Positions 1 to 5,097 of a DNA stretch of 6,489 nt are shown one piece after another (within the stretch, counting starts at the first letter, position 1; every line of letters begins with the position of its first letter). The stretch comes from an uncultured Devosia sp. Its GTDB lineage: Bacteria; Pseudomonadota; Alphaproteobacteria; Rhizobiales; Devosiaceae. The translations under genes were made by a program, and so were the position numbers. Under the pieces are notes generated by a model that had not been told where the DNA came from, did no database searches, and was given only the letters and a program-made list of their open reading frames with translations. The stretch spans positions 1 through 6,489 of the forward strand of contig CAMLOA010000118.1 of NCBI GenBank assembly GCA_946481445.1. The letters run 5' to 3'.

Positions 1-332
1 AGCTCAACGCGTGGAAGGACGACATCCTCCGCGAGAGCCGCGAGACCCTCGAGAATTTGCAGGAAGAGAGCCAGAACCATCCTGACATGGCCGACCGGGC
101 CAGTTCGGAAAGCGATCGGTCTCTCGAGCTGCGCACGCGTGACCGGCAGCGCAAGCTGATCTCCAAGATCGACGCGGCACTCAAGCGCATCGACGATGGC
201 ACCTATGGCTATTGCGAGGAAACGGGCGACCCGATCGGCATTGCCCGGCTCGATGCCCGCCCTATCGCCACGCTGAGCCTGGAAGCCCAGGAAATGCACG
301 AACGCCGCGAAAAGGTGTACCGGGACGAGTAG
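1..332 (+). CDS. dksA: RNA polymerase-binding transcription factor DksA (5' end cut off by window)
   Basis: DksA binds the secondary channel of RNA polymerase and, with ppGpp, reprograms promoters in the stringent response. The reading frame is open from base 3 to the TAG at 330-332, giving 109 visible residues; the N-terminal part of a protein usually about 140-150 residues long lies outside the window. Visible are the coiled-coil tip motif PDMADRASSE, with the two acidic residues expected there, then SLELRTRDRQRKLISKID, and then the C-terminal globular region GYCEETGDPIGIARLDARP. Only one Cys remains of the four that bind zinc in the E. coli protein: the others are Thr (CEET) and Ser/Ala-type residues in the TLSLEAQE stretch. 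This reduced-Cys form is, as far as I recall, common in alphaproteobacteria. A TTG at 57 can be read as a start but is internal: family homology continues upstream of it. Confidence 0.95.
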   Translation, partial: LNAWKDDILRESRETLENLQEESQNHPDMADRASSESDRSLELRTRDRQRKLISKIDAALKRIDDGTYGYCEETGDPIGIARLDARPIATLSLEAQEMHERREKVYRDE

Positions 333-355
333 TCCCGATCCGCGATCGCGCAAAG

Positions 356-378
356 AAGCCCGCTCACGCGGGCTTTTT
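356..378 (+). terminator. Intrinsic terminator after dksA, possibly bidirectional
   Basis: An 8-bp stem AAGCCCGC / GCGGGCTT with a TCAC loop is followed by TTTTT, 24 bases after the dksA stop codon. On the opposite strand the same hairpin is followed by TTCTTT and lies 27 bases beyond the bufD stop, so it may also end the buf transcript arriving from the other side. Confidence 0.9.
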
Positions 379-404
379 GTTGTGCTTGGCTACGCGGTGG
401 TCGT

Positions 405-890
405 TCAGGTCCCCAGCCCCTGTCGCTGCTTGGTGATCCAGCGACCGGTATCGTCCAGGGAGAGGGCACCCCCGCCGTAGTGCATCAGGGTCAGTGCCAT
501 CACCGCCCAGGGCAGGTGGAAGTTGATCAGACCGTCGGGAATGGTCAGCTGGATAATGACCGTCATGGCCAGGATGCCTAGCGCGGCAAAGCGCGTGCCC
601 AGCCCCAGGACCAACAGAATGGGCAGCACGATTTCACCTGTCCCGGCCAGGAACGCCATCAGGAGGGGAAAGGGATAGGCGATGGACTGGCCGAACAGAT
701 GGAGCTTGAACTCCTGTTCGAACAGATAGCGTGCGCCCGGCGACAGGGAGAACGGGCCGTCCCACTTTGTCAGTCCCGAGCGCCAGAAGGGAATGGCCAG
801 GGCGACACGCAGGCCGAGCAGCGCCAGGGCAGCGGGGGTGCGCGCGACCAGTCCGTCCGCTCTCCGGGCGAGTGAAACAAGTGCTTCCAT
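405..890 (-). CDS. bufD: DoxX-family membrane protein, BufD-like
   Basis: This 161-residue protein is a small multi-pass membrane protein of the DoxX family. Hydrophobic stretches lie at about residues 19-36, 73-97, 99-118 and 124-141, which suggests four membrane segments. The family hallmarks are present: a first helix ending in RSGLTKWDGP and the later GTGEIVLPILLVLGLGTR segment. It is the last gene of the buf operon; its ATG overlaps the bufC stop by one base (TGATG), and a good ribosome site GGAGGG at 899-904 lies 8 bases upstream inside bufC. DoxX proteins are the usual fourth gene (bufD) in bufferin operons, where their exact role is not established; electron transfer or membrane support of the periplasmic product has been suggested for the wider family. 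The family call is secure. The BufD name rests on the operon context. Confidence 0.88.
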   Translation of the reverse strand: MEALVSLARRADGLVARTPAALALLGLRVALAIPFWRSGLTKWDGPFSLSPGARYLFEQEFKLHLFGQSIAYPFPLLMAFLAGTGEIVLPILLVLGLGTRFAALGILAMTVIIQLTIPDGLINFHLPWAVMALTLMHYGGGALSLDDTGRWITKQRQGLGT

Positions 891-1657
891 CAGGCTATCC
901 CTCCATCAATGGCGGCAAACGCGCCCAGTCCGGTCAAGCCCACGAGGGCCGTTCCGGGCGCGAAGGCGGCGTCCGCGGCCATCGCTTCCTCGGTGGCCTG
1001 GCCCAGGGGCTTCCCGATCGCCAGACCGGCCAGGAAGACACCGTCGGCCGCCGCTATGCGGGTGACCGAGACGTGGGCCATCGGGCGGGTCAGCAGCACG
1101 GTTTCGCTCCCGCGGTGGCCTATCTCGGCTGGTTGATCCGACTGATGCGCGGACCAGATCGAACCCACGGGAAAGGACGACGCGACGAAGCGCGTGGCCG
1201 GGTGGAGTTCAAGGCGGCAATCAGGCAGGCGCTCCGGCGCGATCGCGCCGAGGCTCTCGATGGTGAGCATGGCCGCCTCGGCCGCGTTATAGGCATCCGA
1301 CCAGGCAACTTCCAGGCGGGCCACATCGGCCAGGTAGGGCACCGGGCGGGCCGCGGGGAACGCGGATACGAAGTCGGGGAAATCCTGGCCGTAGTCGAGC
1401 AGGACTGGCGTTCGGGGCTTGTGGTCGGCGACATAGGCGCGCGCCATGCCCGTAAAGAAGTCATGACCCACCAACTGGGTGCACACCGGGAAGCGCGCCC
1501 GCAAGGCCTCGACCAGGCTCACATGCACATTGTTGCGGTAGACGGCGAACCGGGCAGCATCGTTCGTGCCGCGCGGCGAGACCAGCCCCGTGGGGACCGG
1601 CAATTCCGGGCTGACCAATGCCCGGAGGAAGGCTTGCTCGACGGGAAGGCCGGTCAT
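890..1657 (-). CDS. bufC: DUF2063-family protein, BufC-like partner of the MNIO enzyme
   Basis: This 255-residue protein has the N-terminal DUF2063 ('putative DNA-binding') domain at about residues 8-97. The pattern is RFAVYRNNVHVSLVEALRARF (residues 36-56), then LVGHDFF, MARAYV and YGQDFPDF. A second conserved block, YLADVARLEVAWSDAYNAAEA (108-128), follows, and a less conserved C-terminal half. In MNIO pathways such proteins act as the partner that presents the precursor peptide to the DUF692 enzyme; despite the family name, DNA binding is not expected. The start is the ATG at 1657-1655, which overlaps the bufB stop as ATGA and leads directly into the domain. A longer reading from 1759 would run far into bufB with no family similarity, so I reject it. 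No clear ribosome site precedes the ATG, so translation is probably coupled to bufB. Confidence 0.88.
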   Translation of the reverse strand: MTGLPVEQAFLRALVSPELPVPTGLVSPRGTNDAARFAVYRNNVHVSLVEALRARFPVCTQLVGHDFFTGMARAYVADHKPRTPVLLDYGQDFPDFVSAFPAARPVPYLADVARLEVAWSDAYNAAEAAMLTIESLGAIAPERLPDCRLELHPATRFVASSFPVGSIWSAHQSDQPAEIGHRGSETVLLTRPMAHVSVTRIAAADGVFLAGLAIGKPLGQATEEAMAADAAFAPGTALVGLTGLGAFAAIDGGIA

Positions 1658-2511
1658 GATGCGTGCCGCAGCGACGCCGCGGGGCTGTGAGAAATCGCCA
1701 GGTCCACAAGCCGCGCTTCGTCGAGCAGCGTATCCAGGCCGGGAACGTTGTTGTCCCATTCGATCAGAACGGGCCGTGGGCCGGCACGCGACAAGGTATG
1801 CTCGAAGAGGGCGAACACATCCGGGCGGACGCGGGAGCCATGGGCGTCGATCAGCAGCCGGTCCCCGGCGCTATCGGTCGTTTCATCGTAGCCGGCCAGG
1901 TGAATCTCGCCCACCAGGTCCAGGGGAAAGCGGTCGACATAGCGGTAGGGGTCAAGCCGGTGGTTCACGGCCGAGACCATGACATTGTTGACGTCCAGCA
2001 GCAGTCCGCAGCCCGTGCGATGCGCGATTGCCGCCAGGAAATCGATCTCGTCGATCGTGCTTTCGGCAAAGAGCACGTAGGTGGATGGGTTTTCGAGCAG
2101 CATGCGGCAGCCCAGCGCCTGTTGGACCTGGTCGACGTGCTGGACCACGCGATCCAGGGTTTCCGGCAGGTAGGGCAGGGGGAGGAGGTCGTTCAGGTAG
2201 CCTTCCTCATGGCTGGACCAGGCCAGGTGTTCGGAAAAACTCTGTGGCTTGTAGCGGTCGATCAGCGTCCGCAAGCGAGCAAGATGGGTCACATCGAGCG
2301 GAGATGGTCCGCCGATGGACAGCCCGACCCCGTGCAGCGACAAGGGATAGTGGTCGGTGATCGCCTGGAGATAGCGATGGGGTGGGCCACCGGCCCCCAT
2401 GTAGTTCTCCGCATGGACTTCCCAAAACCCGATGTCGGGCAGGCGGGAGAGAATCTCGGCGTAGTGGGCAGGCTTGAGGCCCAGGCCGGCGTGGGCGGGT
2501 AGGTCGGTCAT
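1654..2511 (-). CDS. bufB: MNIO / DUF692 multinuclear non-heme iron oxidative enzyme, BufB-like
   Basis: This 285-residue protein belongs to the MNIO (DUF692) family, TIM-barrel enzymes related to MbnB that use two or three iron ions to oxidise Cys in ribosomally made peptides. Family motifs run in order: GLGLKPAHY (9-17), FWEVHAENYMG (29-39), SLHGVGLSIGG (58-68), SEHLAWS (93-99), LLENPSTYV (138-146), LLLDVNNV (170-177), GEIHLAGYDE (201-210), IDAHG (221-225) and VLIEWDNN (248-255). H60, H95, E140, D173, H204, D222, H224 and E251 fall where iron ligands of the family are expected. That assignment is mine, made by motif. Two ATGs are adjacent; GGAGG (2517-2521) is 5 bases from the one at 2511 but only 2 from that at 2514, so I chose 2511. 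The stop overlaps the bufC start. The likely substrate is the BufA peptide encoded just upstream. Confidence 0.93.
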   Translation of the reverse strand: MTDLPAHAGLGLKPAHYAEILSRLPDIGFWEVHAENYMGAGGPPHRYLQAITDHYPLSLHGVGLSIGGPSPLDVTHLARLRTLIDRYKPQSFSEHLAWSSHEEGYLNDLLPLPYLPETLDRVVQHVDQVQQALGCRMLLENPSTYVLFAESTIDEIDFLAAIAHRTGCGLLLDVNNVMVSAVNHRLDPYRYVDRFPLDLVGEIHLAGYDETTDSAGDRLLIDAHGSRVRPDVFALFEHTLSRAGPRPVLIEWDNNVPGLDTLLDEARLVDLAISHSPAASLRHAS

Positions 2512-2528
2512 CATTACCTCCTGGCTGG

Positions 2529-2555
2529 CCGGGGGAGACGGCGGGTCTCCCCCGG
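2529..2555 (-). promoter_or_regulatory. Intercistronic hairpin between bufA and bufB
   Basis: A perfect 11-bp inverted repeat, CCGGGGGAGAC / GTCTCCCCCGG, with a 5-base loop fills the 54-base gap between the bufA stop and the bufB start. No T-run follows on the - strand, so it is not a textbook terminator. The likely role, inferred, is to protect the 3' end of bufA mRNA or partly reduce read-through so that precursor outnumbers enzyme. Confidence 0.75.
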
Positions 2556-2565
2556 AAATCTGCCA

Positions 2566-2856
2566 TCAAGCAGCGGGAAGGTCGCGGTCGAGCGGCTCCA
2601 GCGAGCCCATACGGCCGCCTTCGAATTCCATGGTGAGGCAGGTGCCGGCCGGCACGGCCTTCCAGGCATTGCCCTGATAGTCGACGGTGGACGTGCCGGC
2701 GCAGGTGGTGCCCGGCCCGGCAGCGCAGTCGTTGGCGCCGGCCAGGGCAACGCCGTAGCACTTTTCGGTGTCCTGGGCGGCGGCCGGGGCCGCAGCGGCA
2801 CCGGCGAGGGCGGCGGCGAGCGAGGCTGCGAGGGCAAGGTTGGTCAGGTTGGTCAT
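2566..2856 (-). CDS. bufA: Bufferin-type secreted metallophore precursor (DUF2282, BufA1-like)
   Basis: A 96-residue precursor with an N-terminal Sec-type signal peptide (hydrophobic Ala/Leu core at residues 7-23, probable cleavage after AAA at 25-27) and a short core containing four Cys: C33 (EKCYG), C44 (NDCAAG), C52 (TTCAG) and C73 (AGTCLTM). The EKCYGVA...NDCAAG...DYQGNAWK...GTC layout is that of DUF2282, the BufA1 family. In characterised bufferins some of these Cys are converted by the MNIO enzyme to sulfur-containing heterocycles (5-thiooxazole), the peptide is exported and it sequesters copper in the periplasm; modification here is inferred, not seen. The start at 2856 is preceded by GAGGAGA at ideal distance. 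A longer reading from 2907 would begin inside the -10 element of the proposed promoter and would hide the signal peptide, so I reject it. It is the first gene of the operon, with bufB downstream. Confidence 0.93.
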   Translation of the reverse strand: MTNLTNLALAASLAAALAGAAAAPAAAQDTEKCYGVALAGANDCAAGPGTTCAGTSTVDYQGNAWKAVPAGTCLTMEFEGGRMGSLEPLDRDLPAA

Positions 2857-2906
2857 TGCGATCTCCTCAATTGGCCGGGACTGCTTTTGCATCCCGGTGC
2901 CTGCCA

Positions 2907-2932
2907 TTCGTCGCCCGGCCGAGCCTGGTTAC
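2907..2932 (-). promoter_or_regulatory. ECF sigma factor promoter (SigF-like) for the buf operon
   Basis: On the - strand GTAACC (2932-2927) and CGAA (2910-2907) are separated by exactly 16 bases. From memory, this matches the GTAACC-N16-CGAA promoter of the Caulobacter ECF sigma factor SigF, which drives bufferin operons there. The CGAA element lies 50 bases before the bufA ATG, leaving a leader of roughly 40-45 bases with its own ribosome site. Confidence 0.8.
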
Positions 2933-3028
2933 TGCCCGCAGCAAATATCTGGCATGCAGGCGCGGACTTGCCTGTTTCGGCTGCGGCTGACATGAGAACC
3001 GCCTTGAAGACAACGGACGACGACATCA

Positions 3029-3979
3029 ATGAAGGTCATATTTGACACCGATCCCGGCATCGACGATGCCATGGCGCTGCTCTATCTGAGCAAGCTGCCG
3101 CAGATCGACCTGCTCGGGATCACCACCGTGGTTGGCAATGCCAGCCTCGAAACCACGACCCGCAATGCCCTCTACCTCCGCCAGCAGTTCGGCATCAGCG
3201 CTCCGGTGATCCGCGGTGCCGGAGAGACGCTCGATGGCGTGGTCAAGCCACCCGCCGCATTCGTGCATGGCGACGACGGGCTTGGTAACATCGGCGTTCC
3301 CGAAACCGATGAAACCGGCCTGCTGGCCGGCGAGGCCAGCCAGTTCATCATCGACACCCTCCGCAGGCATCCGGGCGAGGTGACCATCGTGGCGGTAGGA
3401 CGCCTCACCAATCTGGCGCTGGCCCTCCGCACCGATCCAGGAATTGGGGCGCTGGCCAGGCAGGTCGTGATCATGGGCGGCGCGTTCGGCTATGAGGGGC
3501 GCAGCGGCAACATCACCCCGGCGGCGGAAGCCAATATCCACGGCGATCCGGTGGCGGCCGACGAGGTGTTTGCGGCCGATTGGCCCGTCGCGATCGTGGG
3601 CCTCGATGTTACGCACGATATCGTTCTCGACACCGACTACCTGGCGGCCCTGGCTGCCGAAGTCGGCGCCAATGGCGAACTTCTGCGGCAGATGTCGGGG
3701 CACTATGCCCGCTTCTATGAGGATGTCATGGGCATAGCCGGGGTGGTCGGGCATGACCTGCTGGCCGTGACCTATCTGGTGCACCCGGAGTGGTTCGAGA
3801 CCCGCTCGGGGCCGGTCTGCGTGCTGTGTGACGGCATCGCCGTGGGTCAGACCATCCAGATGCCGGCGGAACGCAAGGGTGGTCATCCTGCCTGGGCGGC
3901 CCGCCCGGCCCACCTAGTGTGCACGCGGGTCGATAGCCAGGCCGTATTGCGGCACTATCGGGAAACGGTCGCGGCCTGA
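3029..3979 (+). CDS. Nucleoside hydrolase, inosine/uridine-preferring (IUNH) family
   Basis: This 316-residue cytosolic enzyme, of typical family length, should cleave the N-glycosidic bond of ribonucleosides to give ribose and free base in salvage. The calcium-binding signature DTDPGIDDA is at residues 6-14 (D8, D12, D13 being the usual metal side), followed by TVVGNA (33-38) and the active-site segment HGDDGLGN (80-87). The ribose-binding stretch is IMGGAFG...NITPAAEANIHGDP, with N161, E167 and N169, and the catalytic pair H242-D243 lies in VVGHDLLAV. All key residues are present, so it looks active. Base preference cannot be read from the sequence. The ATG at 3029 gives the family's usual N-terminus; the ribosome site is weak (GGACGA at 3015-3020). 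It is divergent from the buf operon, sharing a 172-base gap, and converges on a curlin gene. No functional link to either is evident. Confidence 0.95.
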   Translation: MKVIFDTDPGIDDAMALLYLSKLPQIDLLGITTVVGNASLETTTRNALYLRQQFGISAPVIRGAGETLDGVVKPPAAFVHGDDGLGNIGVPETDETGLLAGEASQFIIDTLRRHPGEVTIVAVGRLTNLALALRTDPGIGALARQVVIMGGAFGYEGRSGNITPAAEANIHGDPVAADEVFAADWPVAIVGLDVTHDIVLDTDYLAALAAEVGANGELLRQMSGHYARFYEDVMGIAGVVGHDLLAVTYLVHPEWFETRSGPVCVLCDGIAVGQTIQMPAERKGGHPAWAARPAHLVCTRVDSQAVLRHYRETVAA

Positions 3980-3991
3980 AGCTGCAACGAA

Positions 3992-4013
3992 AACGGGGCC
4001 CGAGGGCCCCGTT
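3992..4013. terminator. Bidirectional terminator between the nucleoside hydrolase and curlin genes
   Basis: A 10-bp perfect stem AACGGGGCCC / GGGCCCCGTT sits in the 54-base gap between two convergent genes. On the - strand it runs into TTTTCGTT, a fair U-tract, so it suits the curlin gene best; on the + strand the following GTTGATCATT is weaker. Confidence 0.85.
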
Positions 4014-4033
4014 GATCATTGGATACCGGCGGT

Positions 4034-4453
4034 TCAGAAGCCGAACACGGTGGTGATGCTGGACTGGCCGTTGCCGTTCTGCACGCATTCGGCATCGGTG
4101 GCCTCGCCGAACTGGAACAGCCCGCAATTGTTGTTGTTGCCGTTCTGGTGGATGGTGCCGTTATGGCCGTTGCCCTCCTGGAAGATCAGGCCGTTATTGC
4201 CCGACCCGTTCTGGTTGAAGCCGGCCGAGTTGAAGTTGCCGTTCTGGTGGGCATTGGCGCCGGTGGCCGACATCCCGTTGATCAGCGAGAACATCTGCAG
4301 GCCCAGGCCCAGGGCCTGCTGCTGCTCGGGATCGGTGGGCGTGATGCTGATCGAAAGCTGGCCGGCGGCCATGGCGGGAGCCGACAGGCTGGCGACGCCG
4401 ATGACGGCGGCAGCGAAAGCGGCGGCGACGGTCTTGGTGAACGTGGTGGTCAT
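4034..4453 (-). CDS. Curlin-repeat protein, short (CsgA/CsgB-like amyloid subunit)
   Basis: A 139-residue secreted protein with a signal peptide (hydrophobic core about 9-24, cleavage near APAMA at 25-29), a 35-residue linker region rich in Gln/Leu (GQLSIS...QQQALGLGLQMF) and a curlin repeat domain. Gln at 70, 81, 92, 103, 114 and 125 is each followed by x-Gly, giving six QxG units at exact 11-residue spacing, that is three curlin repeats of 22. This is the stacked beta-strand pattern of curli fibre subunits; five repeats are usual in CsgA, so it is short. Two Cys (C110, C123) sit in the last repeats. The start at 4453 is preceded by AGGAGAG; a longer frame from 4489 contains that ribosome site and is rejected. 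Whether it is a major subunit, a nucleator like CsgB or an accessory fibre protein cannot be told. Confidence 0.85.
   Translation of the reverse strand: MTTTFTKTVAAAFAAAVIGVASLSAPAMAAGQLSISITPTDPEQQQALGLGLQMFSLINGMSATGANAHQNGNFNSAGFNQNGSGNNGLIFQEGNGHNGTIHQNGNNNNCGLFQFGEATDAECVQNGNGQSSITTVFGF
4079..4246 (-). repeat. Curlin repeat tract, 33-base period (six QxG units)
   Basis: Coding repeat in which a CAG/CAA codon plus x-Gly recurs every 33 bases, covering residues 70-125 of the short curlin. The units are degenerate in DNA sequence but strict in period. Confidence 0.85.
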
Positions 4454-4512
4454 TTGCGTCTCTCCTGTAAGCTGGTGTTTCCAGCGCATGAGACGACCCT
4501 AGAGAGTCTGGA

Positions 4513-4518
4513 CTGAAC
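4513..4518. promoter_or_regulatory. Half-site CTGAAC between the short curlin gene and its upstream box
   Basis: CTGAAC on the + strand (GTTCAG on the gene strand) lies 16 bases from the 29-bp box at 4535-4563. The equivalent half-site at the long curlin gene is 5 bases from its box, an 11-base difference, close to one DNA turn. Role inferred from this comparison only. Confidence 0.4.
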
Positions 4519-4534
4519 CGATCCGGAGCGCGGT

Positions 4535-4563
4535 ATTCAGAATGCGTTCACTGGATAAAATTG
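4535..4563 (-). promoter_or_regulatory. Conserved 29-bp upstream box of the short curlin gene
   Basis: This block matches the block at 5631-5659 upstream of the other curlin gene at 23 of 29 positions with no gaps. On the gene strand it reads CAATTTTA, then CA.TGAAC.CA and CTGAAT, with two TGAA cores 11 bases apart. It lies 81 bases before the ATG. It is probably the binding site of a shared activator or part of the promoter; the regulator is unknown and no csgD is in the window. Confidence 0.6.
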
Positions 4564-4573
4564 CAGGCAAAGC

Positions 4574-4602
4574 GAAGGGCCCCGTCTTGTGCGGGGCCCT
4601 TC
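4574..4602 (-). terminator. Terminator hairpin after csgH
   Basis: An 11-bp perfect stem GAAGGGCCCCG / CGGGGCCCTTC with a 7-base loop begins 21 bases beyond the csgH stop. The T-run on the - strand is interrupted (TTCGCTTT). It separates csgH from the short curlin gene, which then has its own upstream region. Confidence 0.8.
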
Positions 4603-4623
4603 AGGCAGGCGTGGGAGCTGGTG

Positions 4624-5010
4624 TCACAGCAGGCTCGTCATGTCCTGATCGCAGGTCAGCGTCTTGCCATTGGCCGTGACGGTGAAGGCGATGTCGAAGG
4701 TTGAACCGGCATTGAGCAGGACCTTGCCCAGAGCGGTTTCCTCGTTGGCGTTGGCGGTGAAGTAGCCGCCCTGGCTGATGTTGGACGAACCGCCGCCCGA
4801 CTGGCTGCGGACGGCGAAGCGGTATTCGCCGGTCAGTGCCACGGGGCTCAGGATGGCGCCCTCGATGGCGAGCATCCCCTGTTCGCTGCCGGTGGTGAGC
4901 CCGCAGGCGACGGCATCGGATGCCGATTTGGCGAAGCCGCTGCTGGCGGCGAGTCCGGCCATGACGAGGCCGAGGGCGATTGCGCCGAGGCGCAGGGACG
5001 AAGTGGTCAT
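4624..5010 (-). CDS. csgH: Curli assembly chaperone CsgH-like
   Basis: A 128-residue secreted protein. A signal peptide (hydrophobic core about 8-22, cleavage near GFA at 25-27) precedes a roughly 100-residue all-beta domain. Two Cys, C36 (VACGL) at the start and C120 (LTCDQ) at the end, could form a disulfide closing the domain. The pattern GEYRFAVRSQSGGGSSNIS (61-79), QGGYFTA (80-86) and LGKVLLNAGSTFDI (94-107) is that of CsgH, the alphaproteobacterial relative of CsgC, a periplasmic protein that stops curlin from polymerising before secretion. This is a recognition by pattern and context, not alignment. The start at 5010 follows AAAGGAGGA. It lies between two curlin genes, most likely co-transcribed with the longer one upstream, because the 36 bases between its start and the preceding hairpin leave little room for a promoter. 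Confidence 0.82.
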   Translation of the reverse strand: MTTSSLRLGAIALGLVMAGLAASSGFAKSASDAVACGLTTGSEQGMLAIEGAILSPVALTGEYRFAVRSQSGGGSSNISQGGYFTANANEETALGKVLLNAGSTFDIAFTVTANGKTLTCDQDMTSLL

Positions 5011-5046
5011 TTCATCCTCCTTTGAAGGAATGATCTGGCAAAGAGC

Positions 5047-5071
5047 GGCCGGAAGGGGCTGCCTTCCGGCC
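5047..5071 (-). promoter_or_regulatory. Hairpin between the long curlin gene and csgH (attenuator or mRNA stabiliser)
   Basis: A 10-bp perfect stem GGCCGGAAGG / CCTTCCGGCC with a 5-base loop starts 26 bases after the curlin stop. On the - strand only CTCTTT follows, a weak T-run, so partial termination is more likely than complete. This would give more subunit than chaperone. Confidence 0.7.
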
Positions 5072-5097
5072 CTGGGCAACACATGGTTGCGATCTCT

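Noticed and set aside
731..1690. Long + strand open frame (319 codons) opposite bufC/bufD
   Set aside because: It is antisense to clear DUF2063 and DoxX genes, has Arg/Gly-rich composition typical of high-GC shadows and shows no family motif.
1663..2502. Long + strand open frame (279 codons) opposite bufB
   Set aside because: Mirrors the codon structure of the MNIO gene, which carries all the expected motifs on the other strand.
3026..3913. Long - strand open frame opposite the nucleoside hydrolase
   Set aside because: The + strand frame has the full catalytic motif set; the antisense frame is a GC-driven shadow.
4454..4489. Upstream extension of the short curlin (start at 4489)
   Set aside because: It would place the AGGAGAG ribosome site inside the coding region and put a charged, polar stretch before the signal peptide.
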